Shown in pieces: positions 28,838 to 39,239 of a DNA stretch of 64,000 bases. Position 1 is the first letter of the stretch. The number at the start of each line of letters is the position of its first letter. Made by a program: the position numbers and the translations under genes. Source of the stretch: an uncultured Aquimarina sp. (GTDB lineage Bacteria > Bacteroidota > Bacteroidia > Flavobacteriales > Flavobacteriaceae); assembly GCA_947498815.1 (NCBI GenBank), contig CANMLU010000016.1, forward strand, positions 34,675-98,674. Reading direction: 5' to 3'. The notes beneath the pieces were generated by a model that made no database searches, was not told where the DNA came from, and saw only the letters and a program-made list of their open reading frames with translations.

Positions 28838-30163
28838 TTAGATATATTGGTTTATAATATTTTCAAATAATTCTTGCTTACCACTTTGTAATTTTAGTTC
28901 TCCATTTTCTTGAGCGATAGTATATAATGCCTTTAAATCTAGTTTACCTTCTTCAAAAGCTTTACCATTACCAGAATCAAAGGAGTTATATCTTTTTTCT
29001 CTTAAACTTTCGTATGAAGATGAAGTAATTATTTTGTCGGCTATTGTTAATGCTCTTGCAAATACATCGGCTCCTCCAATATGTGCCAAGAATACATCTT
29101 CCATATCTGTAGAATTACGCCTTACTTTAGCATCAAAATTAACTCCTCCTCCTTTTAAACCACCAGACTTCAAGAATACTAACATGGCTTCAGTAACCTC
29201 TGCTATGTTATTTGGAAACTGATCTGTATCCCAACCATTTTGATAATCTCCTCGATTGGCATCTATACTACCTAGCATCCCTGCGTCGGCAGCCACTTGT
29301 ATTTCATGCTGAAAAGTATGTTGTGCCAATGTAGCATGGTTTACTTCAATATTGATTTTAAAGTCCTTATCTAACCCATGCTCTTTTAAGAACGCTATAG
29401 ACGTAGCTGTATCAAAATCATATTGATGCTTCATTGGTTCCATCGGTTTTGGTTCAATAAAAAATGTTCCTTTAAACCCTTGTGCTCTTGCATAATCTCG
29501 TGCTGCTGATAGAAACTTGGCCATATGATCTAATTCACGTTTCATGTTGGTATTAAGAAGAGACATATACCCTTCTCTACCACCCCAGAACACATAATTT
29601 TCTCCATTAAGTGCAATAGTAGCATCCAAAGCTAATTTTACTTGACCTGCCGCTCTTGCTAACACATTGAAATCAGGGTTGGTTGCCGCACCATTCATAT
29701 ATCTAGGGTTCGAAAAGCAATTGGCCGTTCCCCAAAGAAGTTTTACTCCCGAAGCTTGTTGTTTCTCTTTGATGTAATCAACAATGGCAGAAAGTCTTTT
29801 TTCTGATTCTGAAAATGTTGCGGCTTCTCTTACCAAATCATAATCGTGAAAACAGAAATAATCAAACCCCATTTTGGTGATAAACTCAAACGCCGCATCG
29901 GCTTTTTCTTTTGCTGCAGTAATCGCATCTTTAGATTGATCCCAGGCAAAATTAAGCGTCCCCGGACCAAAAGGATCTGCCCCGGTTCCGCAGAACGTAT
30001 GCCAGTATGCAATTGCAAATTTGAAATGCTCTTTCATTGTTTTACCTGCAACTACTTTATCAGCATCATAATATTTGAACGCCATTGGGTTATTTGAAGC
30101 TGCTCCTTCAAATTTTATATCCTCAATTCCTTTAAAATATTCTTTATTTCCTATCAACGCCAT
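28838..30163 (-). CDS. xylA: Xylose isomerase
   Basis: 441 residues, the class II length. Converts D-xylose to D-xylulose in the cytoplasm using divalent metal. Visible active-site marks are [15 protein letters not shown] (about 55-69), the catalytic H106 and D109 in FCFHDYDL, the metal ligand E237 and K239 in FIEPKP, and [11 protein letters not shown] with further metal ligands. The gene lies 4 bases before the xylulokinase stop region and reads in the same operon. It is the key evidence that the locus ends in xylose use. Confidence 0.97.
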   Translation of the reverse strand: MALIGNKEYFKGIEDIKFEGAASNNPMAFKYYDADKVVAGKTMKEHFKFAIAYWHTFCGTGADPFGPGTLNFAWDQSKDAITAAKEKADAAFEFITKMGFDYFCFHDYDLVREAATFSESEKRLSAIVDYIKEKQQASGVKLLWGTANCFSNPRYMNGAATNPDFNVLARAAGQVKLALDATIALNGENYVFWGGREGYMSLLNTNMKRELDHMAKFLSAARDYARAQGFKGTFFIEPKPMEPMKHQYDFDTATSIAFLKEHGLDKDFKINIEVNHATLAQHTFQHEIQVAADAGMLGSIDANRGDYQNGWDTDQFPNNIAEVTEAMLVFLKSGGLKGGGVNFDAKVRRNSTDMEDVFLAHIGGADVFARALTIADKIITSSSYESLREKRYNSFDSGNGKAFEEGKLDLKALYTIAQENGELKLQSGKQELFENIINQYI

Positions 30164-30167
30164 TTAT

Positions 30168-31658
30168 TTATTTTTTTATAATTCTATTTAATTCTCTTTT
30201 CCAATTTGTGTACGCTTCTTTATAATCCTCTTGATTTTGAAGCGGGTGATATGTCATTACATGATCATTTTTGGTGATCATTGTACCAAATTCTTTAAAT
30301 GTACCATCACTTAATCCTGCCGCTCGCGCTGCTCCGATAGCTCCTGTTGTGTTATAAATCTCTATCTCTTGATTGATTAAAGTTGCTACGGTATTCGAAA
30401 AAATTTCGGATCGAAACAGATTATCATTTCCTGCTCGTATCACCTTAATCTCTGTGTTATCTTTTTTTAATATTTCCATTCCGTAAACAAAGGAAAATGC
30501 AATTCCTTCGAGTGCTGCTCTAAAAATATGAGACCTATTATGTTTATTCAGATTTAGATTACATATATGTGTGCCGATAGTTTGGTTGTCAAACATTCGC
30601 TCTGCTCCATTTCCAAAAGGTATTAATTGAAGGTTGTCCGAACCAACGGATACTTTTGATGCATGAGAGTTCATTGTTTGATAGGAGTTATTCTCTAGAT
30701 TAAGGTTGTTTTTCAACCATCTATATTGAATTCCGGCTCCGTTAATACACAATAGTTTTCCTATACTGGTTTTAGTATCGGTATGGTTAACATGTGCGAA
30801 ATTGTTGAGTTTTAACCCTTCTTTTGCCTGTAGACTGTCGGTTACCGCGTAAATAACACCAGATGTACCTCCTGTTGCGGCTACCTCTCCTGGATTAAAT
30901 ACATTAAGTGACAACGCATTATTAGGTTGATCTCCTGCTCTATATAAAACTGGAGTCTCTTCTTTGAGACCACTTTCATCTGCTCCGTTGGAAGATAACT
31001 CACCTTGAAGAGAAAATGTTGGAACCACATCTGGGATAAGTTTAGGATCGATATCATAATACTCCAGCAACCATTTTGCAGGTTCATTTTCTTTAAAATC
31101 CCAAAGTGTCCCTTCTGAAAGTCCGGATTTTGTTGTATTTATATTTCCAGTAAACTTATACGCAATATAATCACCAGGCAATAGAAACTTATGTACTCTT
31201 TTATAGTTTTCTGGTTCGTTATCTCGTATCCATTTTAATTTCGAGGCTGTAAAATTTGCTGGAGAATTCAATAAACTATTCATACATTTCGTTTCACCTA
31301 TTTCGTCAAACGCCTTGTTTCCTATTTGTACTGCTCTACTATCGCACCAGATAATAGAGTTTCTAATCAATTCTCCTTCTTTATCTAATAGTACTAAACC
31401 ATGCATCTGATATGAAATTCCTATTCCTTTTATCAGATCTTTATTGATTGCATTTTCTTTAAGAATTCGTTTTGAGGCTTTACACACATTCTCCCACCAA
31501 AATTCTGGGTTCTGTTCGGCCCATTCTTTATGAATCGAGATGATATCCATTTCTTCTTCAGGTTCATTTACAGAAGCTATTGATTTACCTGTTTCGGCAT
31601 GGATCAATGCGGCTTTTATTGAAGAGCTTCCTATGTCAAATCCTATATAATACATCAT
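30168..31658 (-). CDS. xylB: Xylulokinase
   Basis: 496 residues, FGGY family. Phosphorylates xylulose to xylulose 5-phosphate. The N-terminal ATPase fold starts IGFDIGSSSIKAALI. QMHGLVLLD (about 87-95) and IIWCDSRA (about 103-110) are family marks, and the catalytic aspartate is in RAGDQPNNAL near residue 240. It is the first gene of the ten-gene minus-strand operon running down to the mutarotase gene. A second ATG follows immediately (MMYYIG), so the start is uncertain by one codon. Confidence 0.95.
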   Translation of the reverse strand: MMYYIGFDIGSSSIKAALIHAETGKSIASVNEPEEEMDIISIHKEWAEQNPEFWWENVCKASKRILKENAINKDLIKGIGISYQMHGLVLLDKEGELIRNSIIWCDSRAVQIGNKAFDEIGETKCMNSLLNSPANFTASKLKWIRDNEPENYKRVHKFLLPGDYIAYKFTGNINTTKSGLSEGTLWDFKENEPAKWLLEYYDIDPKLIPDVVPTFSLQGELSSNGADESGLKEETPVLYRAGDQPNNALSLNVFNPGEVAATGGTSGVIYAVTDSLQAKEGLKLNNFAHVNHTDTKTSIGKLLCINGAGIQYRWLKNNLNLENNSYQTMNSHASKVSVGSDNLQLIPFGNGAERMFDNQTIGTHICNLNLNKHNRSHIFRAALEGIAFSFVYGMEILKKDNTEIKVIRAGNDNLFRSEIFSNTVATLINQEIEIYNTTGAIGAARAAGLSDGTFKEFGTMITKNDHVMTYHPLQNQEDYKEAYTNWKRELNRIIKK

Positions 31659-31726
31659 GCAATTTTTTGATGGTGATAAAATTTCGATTTATTAAGGAGA
31701 AACGAAACTTCTATCTATAAAATCAT

Positions 31727-31751
31727 CGAAAACCCACGTTTAGAATTTTCG
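31727..31751. promoter_or_regulatory. Inverted repeat upstream of xylB
   Basis: CGAAAA and TTTTCG face each other across 13 bases, about 70 bases upstream of the xylB start codon. The spacer contains ACGTTT, one half of the LacI-type motif seen elsewhere. It could be an operator of the xylose operon, but the arms are short. Confidence 0.3.
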
Positions 31752-31796
31752 TAATTAAATATAACATCGTGTTTTTTAGTCTTATGAAAAGATTAG

Positions 31797-31834
31797 AAAA
31801 GGAGTTGTTCCTTGAGAACTATAGAAAAACTCCC
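31797..31834 (-). terminator. Terminator of the SusCD-GH16 operon
   Basis: Read on the minus strand, GGAGTT and AACTCC form the outer stem and GTTC/GAAC an inner one, followed by TTTTCT. It lies about 55 bases after the GH16 stop codon. It separates the SusCD operon from the xylB promoter region. Confidence 0.65.
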
Positions 31835-31886
31835 TTCCCTAATCCATCAAAAACTAGCTGTTATTCAAATAATTTTTGGGGTATGA

Positions 31887-32849
31887 TTATTTTTTTTGGT
31901 ATACTCTGATATAATCTATTATTAAAAAATCAGGGTACTCCGTGGCCAGAGGGTTAACCGGTAAATTACCCCCTACAGAAAGATTCATCAATAGATAAAA
32001 CTCATCATTAAAGGGATACGGCTGACCATTAGTTTGAGCTGGTGTAATAGAATGATATTCTACATCATTAACCAACCAGGTTATTTTGTCTTCTTCCCAG
32101 ATAATGGAAAAAACGTAATATATTTTGTTATAATTCTCATCCGGGGCTGGGTATTTCTTTGAGTTAAACCTACGGCTATTAAAATCACTACCGTAATGTG
32201 CTGTACCAAAAATCTCGGTAGGATCCTCTCCAAGATATTCCATAACATCTATCTCTCCTCCAGAGGGCCACCATGCACCAGGATTGGTAATGGTATAATT
32301 ATGATTTAAAAGCCATAATGCCACCCATGATCCAGTAGCAGAAGGCATACTTGCTCTAATGTCTACTCTTCCGTATTGGAATTCGAACTTATTATCGGTA
32401 TGTATCCTTGATGACGAGTAACTAGATCCGCCTTCATGCCTTGCAGCTATTACCAAATTACCTTCTTCAAAAAACAAATTCTCAGAACTATTCGAATACG
32501 ATTGCAATTCTTCATTACCCCATCCACATAGATTTGGGCATCCATCTCCTATATGATAAGACCATTTTTGAAGCTGCAAATTATCATCATTAAACTCATC
32601 GCTCCATACCATATTATAACCATCGTATGATGTAGGTGCATCAAATCCTGAAGTTGGAATAACAACTCCTGTTGGACAAGCATTACATACTCCACCGCAA
32701 TCTATGTCTGTTTCATTTCCATTCTGAATGCCGTCGCTACAAGTTGCTTGAACTGGTTCTTCACCTCCATCATTATCACTAGATGAACATGCTATAAGTA
32801 GAATGCTCAAAGAGATATAAGCGTATATGTATAATTTTTCTTTAATCAT
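31887..32849 (-). CDS. GH16 lipoprotein (laminarinase-like endo-beta-1,3-glycanase)
   Basis: 320 residues. The lipobox LLIAC (C21) and an Asp/Gly-rich start predict a surface lipoprotein. One Cys-rich DGIQNGNET unit (37-58) precedes the GH16 jelly roll (about 75-320). The catalytic motif is E199-I-D201-V-M-E204, with E199 as nucleophile and E204 as acid/base. WGNEELQSY (110-118) is typical of laminarinase-type GH16. Family knowledge predicts cutting of beta-1,3-glucan. In a xylose locus it may instead, or also, act on beta-1,3-linked xylan or on glucan mixed with it. It is the last gene of the SusCD operon. Confidence 0.88.
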   Translation of the reverse strand: MIKEKLYIYAYISLSILLIACSSSDNDGGEEPVQATCSDGIQNGNETDIDCGGVCNACPTGVVIPTSGFDAPTSYDGYNMVWSDEFNDDNLQLQKWSYHIGDGCPNLCGWGNEELQSYSNSSENLFFEEGNLVIAARHEGGSSYSSSRIHTDNKFEFQYGRVDIRASMPSATGSWVALWLLNHNYTITNPGAWWPSGGEIDVMEYLGEDPTEIFGTAHYGSDFNSRRFNSKKYPAPDENYNKIYYVFSIIWEEDKITWLVNDVEYHSITPAQTNGQPYPFNDEFYLLMNLSVGGNLPVNPLATEYPDFLIIDYIRVYQKK

Positions 32850-32898
32850 AGTATCGTAGAACTAAGTAAGGGAGAAGAAATTCTTCTCCCTGTATTTA

Positions 32899-34350
32899 TT
32901 ATTTAAAAGGTACAAAATCTTTGACAAAAAATTCTCCAGCTACAGTATGGCCACTACCTCCTACTCGTAAAGTAAATATGGTATACGAGGTATTATCAGG
33001 TAATAGAGTACCGGATCCTGCAGCGGTCGCTGTTGTGCCATCAAATTCTAAGGTAACCCATGTATCAAAATCGGTTACGGTTTGTGTCAGAACAGTCCAA
33101 CGCTCAAAGAAATTAGCATTGTCATCATGTAAAATTAGTTCAACCGTTGGTTCCAATGCTCCAGTAAAGTCATTGCTTGAGGGAACATATACGTCTATTT
33201 TGAATTTACTATATTCTGAAAAGTCGATTACATCCGTTTGTGGTTGAAATTTTAAATCTTCAAAACCTCCAAATCTTCCATCGTCTGGTCTATAGATACG
33301 TGCTACTCCATCACTACTTCCTGCGGGATCTGCTACTCCATAAGTTGCATCAACACCTTGCGTGTAAGCACTGCCGTCTGCATTGGTTGTTCTTGGTTCT
33401 AAGTTTAATCCAGCATCTGCTGCTTCAAACGTAAAATACCTTGGTAATCCACTAGATGCAAGGGCATCTGCTCTTGGAGTTCCAGGGGCTACAAAACTGG
33501 TGGTAGGTTTGAAATCTTTGACAAAAAACTCTCCAGCTTCTGTATGAGCACTACCTCCAAATCGTAATGTGATATTGTCATAGGTAGTATTGGCTGGCAG
33601 CAATACTCCAGAACCTGATGCTGCGGCACTAGATCCATCAAATCTAAGCGTAATCCATGAATCAAAATCTGCTTCATCTACAGTAACAGCAATGACAGTC
33701 CATCTTTCAAAGAAATTTGCATCATTATCATGTAAGATCACCTCAACTACGGGTTCAAGATTTCCTGTAAAGTTATTACTTGATGGAATATAAACATCTA
33801 GTGTAAATTTATTGTATGTAGAAAAATCAATAGGATTGGGTTGTGCTTTAAACTTAAAATCTTCAAAACCTCCAAATGGTCCATTTTCGGGTCTCAAAAT
33901 TTGACCAACAAGATCATCGGTACCTGATGGATCTGCAACACCAAAATTAAAGGTAACACCCTGGCTTGCCGGATCAAGTGGTTCCAGGTTTTTCCCTGGT
34001 AGGCTTCCATCGGTTTCAAAGGTATAAAAGTAAGGTAATGCATTCGCTGCATTCAGTTCATCAGCTCTAGGAGTTGGTATACACTCTGTACAAGGTCCTC
34101 CACAATCAATACCTTCTTCTCCTTGATTTTGAACACCATCGGTACAACTTGGACAACTTACTCCACTCTGTCCTCCGCAATCTACCCCTGTTTCATCAAG
34201 GTTTTGAATACCATCACTATATGAGGCAACAGTGTTTTCTAGACCAAAATCCGTGTCCTCATCACATGAAGAGGTTACTATGAAAAGCCCAAGAGTTATT
34301 AGTAACACTCCAGCTTTTATGAATGATTTTATATTAATTATTTTTTTCAT
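32899..34350 (-). CDS. Surface glycan-binding lipoprotein with two repeated domains
   Basis: 483 residues from the ATG at 34350, which gives a proper lipoprotein signal (MKKIINIKSF, lipobox VTSSC); the longer frame to 34380 would overlap susD. Two Cys-rich DGIQN/DGVQN units follow (about 45-90). Then come two homologous beta-rich domains of about 195 residues (about 94-291 and 292-483), each starting PRAD and ending GEFFVKDF, with shared FGGFED(F/L)KF and NANFFERWTV. Its place after susD is that of SusE/SusF-type surface glycan-binding proteins, so it probably holds the polysaccharide for the enzymes. The fold resembles CBM-like jelly rolls, but I cannot name the family. Confidence 0.82.
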   Translation of the reverse strand: MKKIINIKSFIKAGVLLITLGLFIVTSSCDEDTDFGLENTVASYSDGIQNLDETGVDCGGQSGVSCPSCTDGVQNQGEEGIDCGGPCTECIPTPRADELNAANALPYFYTFETDGSLPGKNLEPLDPASQGVTFNFGVADPSGTDDLVGQILRPENGPFGGFEDFKFKAQPNPIDFSTYNKFTLDVYIPSSNNFTGNLEPVVEVILHDNDANFFERWTVIAVTVDEADFDSWITLRFDGSSAAASGSGVLLPANTTYDNITLRFGGSAHTEAGEFFVKDFKPTTSFVAPGTPRADALASSGLPRYFTFEAADAGLNLEPRTTNADGSAYTQGVDATYGVADPAGSSDGVARIYRPDDGRFGGFEDLKFQPQTDVIDFSEYSKFKIDVYVPSSNDFTGALEPTVELILHDDNANFFERWTVLTQTVTDFDTWVTLEFDGTTATAAGSGTLLPDNTSYTIFTLRVGGSGHTVAGEFFVKDFVPFK

Positions 34351-34369
34351 TTTTTTTGCTTTACTATTA

Positions 34370-35944
34370 TTAATAACCATCGTTCTGCTCCAACATCCCC
34401 ACCGGATAGGTATCTATTTCTTGTTGAGGAATTGGAAGTAGTAAATCTCTCGGTGCTGAAAAATCAGTCTTGCCAATAGCATTTAATGCTGATGCTATTA
34501 CACCACCACCATCTGCTTTATCCCAACGTACCAAATCTGTAAAGCGGTTCCATCCTTCGGTAGCCAACTCTCTACGTCTTTCATCTCTCACACCTTGTAT
34601 GGTATATGCAGGAGCGGTAGGATTACTTGTGCCATAGGCTCTATCAAGTATCTGTTGAAAAGAAGTCGCTCCATTACCTCCACCTCCCATAAGGGATGCT
34701 TCGGCATGCATTAATAATACATCTGCATATCGGACCACTTTTTCATTTAGTGGTGATTGAAACTCTGTTGTTAACTCTTTTACTTCTTCAAAAGTTAAGA
34801 AGTATTTTCGGGCACCAGTATTTACCCCTATGGCATATCCAAAATTATCTGGTACTGGATCCCATCCTAATACTTCAAGTCCTGGGGAGTTTGTACGTTG
34901 CCCGGGAAGTAAAAAGGTAGCCGCTTTTCTTTGATCACTATCATCAAAAAAGTCAACCAATGTTTGCCTTGGAATAAAATTATTAAACGAATTATATCCT
35001 TGTAAGAATGGAAAACTCCATTTCCAAGATCCAGAACCTTCTTGTGATTGAGAAGAATCATTAAAATCGACTGCAGATAAACCATCTACATAATTAATTT
35101 CGAAAACAGATTCTATTCCAAATTCATTGGTTTGAATAAAATTATCACCAAAGTTAGTTTCTAAACCATATACTCCTTGATTAATAACTTGCTCTGCTGC
35201 TGTGACAGCATCACTCCATTTTTCCTGATATAAATATACTTTGGCAAGTAATGCATACGCTGCCCCCGAGGTAGCCGAACCTTGCACTCGCTCAATACCT
35301 TTTAATGGTAGTATTGCAGCTGCGCTTTGTAAATCGTCTTCAATGAAAGCATATACTTCGGCGGCGGTGGATCTCGGTTTAAATTGTTCTTGAGCTGCAG
35401 AAATTATCGGTTCGTCAAAAAGAGGAACTCCTCCAAAAAGACGCACTAGTTCAAAATAATACATGCCTCTTAAAAACTTTGCTTCTGCAATGATTTGATC
35501 TTGCAAGCCAGGAGTTTCAAACTTATCAAATCCTTCTGCGAGTTGTATTGTAAAATTTGCTCTTGCTACTCCTTGGTACCATTTACTCCATACCGAAGCT
35601 ACTGATGCTAAAGTTGGAATAATTGTACTAAACTGATCGTACTGTGCACCTATCTGCCAGAAAGCTGCAGATTGAGAATGTAAGTCATCAGCTCTTACCC
35701 CTTGTTGCATAAGGGGAAATGTTTGATTACCGGCTACATTTTGCCATTGCAACGCATCATAAACACCGTTGAGACTGAATACAACATCTTGTTCTGTATT
35801 AAAAGCTGTATCGGCTACAATTTCGGTTATAGGTTCTTTATCTAATATGTCTTCCGAGCAAGAGGGCAATAATATTGCTCCACCAAAAAACAATAGAAAA
35901 AATCGTTTTGCTCTATTTGTTACTATATGATTAAATACTTTCAT
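34370..35944 (-). CDS. susD: SusD-like surface glycan-binding lipoprotein
   Basis: 524 residues, RagB/SusD family. The lipoprotein signal ends at LLPSC (C29). The start of the mature protein (SEDILDKEPITEI) and the first SusD helices (FSLNGVYDALQ, then EAKFLRGMYYFELVRLFGGVPL) are diagnostic. The RDERRRELATEGWNRFTDLVRW segment near the end is also typical. It forms the lid of the SusC transporter and gives glycan specificity at the cell surface. It lies 5 bases after susC. Confidence 0.96.
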   Translation of the reverse strand: MKVFNHIVTNRAKRFFLLFFGGAILLPSCSEDILDKEPITEIVADTAFNTEQDVVFSLNGVYDALQWQNVAGNQTFPLMQQGVRADDLHSQSAAFWQIGAQYDQFSTIIPTLASVASVWSKWYQGVARANFTIQLAEGFDKFETPGLQDQIIAEAKFLRGMYYFELVRLFGGVPLFDEPIISAAQEQFKPRSTAAEVYAFIEDDLQSAAAILPLKGIERVQGSATSGAAYALLAKVYLYQEKWSDAVTAAEQVINQGVYGLETNFGDNFIQTNEFGIESVFEINYVDGLSAVDFNDSSQSQEGSGSWKWSFPFLQGYNSFNNFIPRQTLVDFFDDSDQRKAATFLLPGQRTNSPGLEVLGWDPVPDNFGYAIGVNTGARKYFLTFEEVKELTTEFQSPLNEKVVRYADVLLMHAEASLMGGGGNGATSFQQILDRAYGTSNPTAPAYTIQGVRDERRRELATEGWNRFTDLVRWDKADGGGVIASALNAIGKTDFSAPRDLLLPIPQQEIDTYPVGMLEQNDGY

Positions 35945-35949
35945 TGCTC

Positions 35950-38900
35950 TTAAAAATTAAAATTAAAACCTAGTAAAAAGTTACGTGATTGCGGAAAAAA
36001 TCCTTGATCAACACCTATATTTAAAGGGCTACCCAAATTATTTTGTCCAATTTCCGGATCTAACCCTGTATATTCGGTTAACGTAAATAAGTTCTGACCC
36101 GAAACATATACCCTTACCGATGATGCTCCTATAACCTTGGTAGCAGATTCGGGAATGGTATATCCTAAAGTCACATTTTTTAACTTCACAAATGAACCAT
36201 CTTTTACATGAAAATCAGATATTAACTGCTCTCCATTTGTTGAAGTAGTAGCCGCAATATTTCTTGGAGTTATGGATTCTTGTATATACGATGATGGCCT
36301 ATTAGTACCAACAGCATCATATCGAATGGTAGCGTCAAAAATATCATTACCTGCCGTTCCCGACATAAAAGCAGAGAAATCAAATCCTTTATAACCAAAA
36401 CCAAGATTAAGTCCATATGTAAAATCAGGGTTTGGATTTCCGATAATCGTTCTATCTCCAGAATCAGGAGTTAATTTATTATTTCCACTATTATCCAAAT
36501 CTGCAAAAACCAAATTACCTGCAGCATCTCTACCTTCAACTACAAATCCAAAAAAGCTAGCTATAGGATCTCCAACTCTCGTTCTTGAGGCAAATCCTTG
36601 AAATTGTGGCTGTATTGCTGCCGCATCTATAAAAGATGTTTCTCCTAAACTTGTTACTTCGTTTTCGTTAAATCCTAAATTCAGATTAATATTCCATGAA
36701 AGTCCATTCGAATATGTATCTCTCCATGACACTATAAATTCAAAACCTCTATTCTCAATGTCTCCCGTATTTTCTACAGAAGGTTGCAAACCAGATGTTA
36801 ATGGCGTTGTGGCTTGCAACAGTATATCGCTAGTTTCTTTTATATAATAATCTGCTGTTAAACCTAGTCTATTATTGAATGCATTAATATCCAAACCTAT
36901 ATTAAGTTGAGTTATTTCTTCCCATTTTAAATCCGGATTAGACAATCCTGTTAAGACTATTGCCGGTTGTCCCGCATAGTTTGCACGATTATTAACAGAG
37001 GACTTGTAGGCCAATGCTCTTGGAGATCCATCATTACCACTAATACCCCAACTACCTCTAATTTTAAGAAGGTTTAATTTATCACTATCCTGTAAAAAGC
37101 GTTCTTCTGAAATTACCCAACCTGCAGAAACAGCCGGAAACCACCCTGAGCGTTGATTTGGTCCAAAATTTGAAGATTTATCATTTCTTAAAACAGCGCT
37201 AAACAAGTATTTGTCGTTATAATTATAATCTAACTTTCCAAAGTAAGATTCTAACCCGAGTGGTATAGAAACTCCCGCTGTTACAACTGCATCAGCATTA
37301 TTGTCTACAGATAATCCAAAATTAACACTCTCAAAGTCATTTACAAAAAATGGTCCTGGTGTCCTTACGGCGGGCCCTCCATCAAACCTTGTATCTACAA
37401 CTTCATACCCTCCCAAAACACTTAAATAATGATATTTCTGTGCCAGTTTAGGGAATGAATACTCTGCCGTCCCTCCATATTGTCTGGTAATAGTGTTGTT
37501 TAACACTTCTTGATAAAACACATTGCTGGTAGTATCATATTCTTGATCCGTTTGAAATATTAAAGGAAGAAAAGATCTATTAAAAATAGAAGCACCAAAT
37601 GCACCATAATTTGCCTTAAGTATTAAATTATCAACAGGTTCCCAATCCAAAGAAGCAGATACATTAAGAATATCCTGAACAGTTTGTGAATCCAATAATG
37701 CAAGAGAAAATAATGGATTTTGTACTGCTCCAAGACTATTAATCGGTACTCCGTTTGCGGTTGGGGTACTGTTTTGCAATCCAGGATTGAAAAAATTACC
37801 TTGCTCGTCATATGCTGGATAAATAGGTGGTAGCGCATTAATGAAACTACTTAAACCAACACCCGCTCCTCCATTATTTTGAGATACGTTAAAACGTTCT
37901 TGATTCTGATATTGGGCAACTATATTAAAACCTATATGGTCTGTTATATCACCACTTATTGTTCCGCGTATATTTCTTCGATTAAACTCTGCTTTGTTAT
38001 CACCTCCGAGTATACCTTCTTGCCCGAAATACCCTCCAGAAACTGCATAAGACACTCTTTCTCCTCCTCCAACTACTGATGCATAAATATCTTGAATAGG
38101 TGCCTCATCAAATAGTACATCATACCAATCTGTATCTGGAAGCGCCCTACGTTCTGCATCAGTAAATGCTCCTCTAAAACCTGCTGCCAGATTACTGCCT
38201 GCAGCAGCAACACCTTCGTTGTAATACTGCACATACTCATCTCTATTCATTAAATCTGGCTTATTGGCCAAACTCTGAAAACCATAATAACCGCGAATTG
38301 AGACCTCTGGTTTTGAAGCTCCTCTTTTACCGGTTAAGGTTTCTATTAGGATTACCCCATTTCCACCTCTTGAACCATAAATGGCACTAGATGCCGCATC
38401 TTTCAACACAGTCTGTGACTTTATATCATTAGGGTTTAAGAACGTCAAACTAGGCACCTGAACTCCATCCACAATATAGAGAGGATTCGAGTTATTTGGT
38501 GTTCCAATACCCCTAACTCTAACGGTTTGCGGAGACCCTGGAGATCCAGAGTTTTGTTGAACCACAACCCCTGGTACTGTTCCTTGTAATGCCGCTTCTG
38601 CCTGTGATATCGGCAATTGTTTTATTACATCCGTATCCACAGTCGATACGGCTGTCGTTAATGTTTTCTTATTCTGTACCTGACCATATCCTAAAATCAC
38701 CACTTCTTCTAATGCTTGTGTATCTGCAACTAGCGAAACATTAATGAGTGTTTTTTTTAACACCGGAATCTCTTGATCCAGAAAACCTATGTAACTAAAA
38801 ACTAAGATCGCGTCTTCAGACACATTGTTGACGGTATAATTTCCATCAAAATCTGTTGAAGCTCCATTATTGGTTCCTTTTACAATGACATTGACTCCAG

Positions 38901-39012
38901 GAACAGGAATACCGTCCGCCCCTGTTACTGTTCCCGAAACACTTTGCGAAAAAGTGTTACTTACCATCAAAAAGACTCCTATAAAAAGAACCTTTAGTAA
39001 GTTATTTTTCAT
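35950..39012 (-). CDS. susC: SusC-like TonB-dependent outer-membrane transporter
   Basis: 1020 residues. Signal peptide (about 1-22, NTFSQ), a carboxypeptidase-regulatory-like domain (about 23-105, SVSGTVTGADGIPVPGVNV), a plug (about 115-230, LQGTVPGVVV, PLYIVDGVQV, DAASSAIYGSRGGNGVILI), then a large beta-barrel ending in the aromatic FLLGFNFNF. It imports oligosaccharides with TonB energy as a pair with SusD. It is the first gene of the four-gene operon, and a LacI-type operator-like site lies about 230 bases upstream. Confidence 0.96.
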   Translation of the reverse strand: MKNNLLKVLFIGVFLMVSNTFSQSVSGTVTGADGIPVPGVNVIVKGTNNGASTDFDGNYTVNNVSEDAILVFSYIGFLDQEIPVLKKTLINVSLVADTQALEEVVILGYGQVQNKKTLTTAVSTVDTDVIKQLPISQAEAALQGTVPGVVVQQNSGSPGSPQTVRVRGIGTPNNSNPLYIVDGVQVPSLTFLNPNDIKSQTVLKDAASSAIYGSRGGNGVILIETLTGKRGASKPEVSIRGYYGFQSLANKPDLMNRDEYVQYYNEGVAAAGSNLAAGFRGAFTDAERRALPDTDWYDVLFDEAPIQDIYASVVGGGERVSYAVSGGYFGQEGILGGDNKAEFNRRNIRGTISGDITDHIGFNIVAQYQNQERFNVSQNNGGAGVGLSSFINALPPIYPAYDEQGNFFNPGLQNSTPTANGVPINSLGAVQNPLFSLALLDSQTVQDILNVSASLDWEPVDNLILKANYGAFGASIFNRSFLPLIFQTDQEYDTTSNVFYQEVLNNTITRQYGGTAEYSFPKLAQKYHYLSVLGGYEVVDTRFDGGPAVRTPGPFFVNDFESVNFGLSVDNNADAVVTAGVSIPLGLESYFGKLDYNYNDKYLFSAVLRNDKSSNFGPNQRSGWFPAVSAGWVISEERFLQDSDKLNLLKIRGSWGISGNDGSPRALAYKSSVNNRANYAGQPAIVLTGLSNPDLKWEEITQLNIGLDINAFNNRLGLTADYYIKETSDILLQATTPLTSGLQPSVENTGDIENRGFEFIVSWRDTYSNGLSWNINLNLGFNENEVTSLGETSFIDAAAIQPQFQGFASRTRVGDPIASFFGFVVEGRDAAGNLVFADLDNSGNNKLTPDSGDRTIIGNPNPDFTYGLNLGFGYKGFDFSAFMSGTAGNDIFDATIRYDAVGTNRPSSYIQESITPRNIAATTSTNGEQLISDFHVKDGSFVKLKNVTLGYTIPESATKVIGASSVRVYVSGQNLFTLTEYTGLDPEIGQNNLGSPLNIGVDQGFFPQSRNFLLGFNFNF

Positions 39013-39239
39013 ACTGACTGTTTTTAATTATTAATTGATTGTTTTTGTTTGTTCTTGTGAATTTTGATGGTTCTAAATTAAATGTTGTGAAATCTCGTTC
39101 AAAATAAAGTACGGTTTAAGCATAAAAAAACAGGATTATTTTATGCTGATAAAAAGGGTATTTAACGAAACAAAAAGACAGAATAATTACTTGTTTCACA
39201 GCGATTTACATAAAATTTTAATTGTATTATTATTATTTT

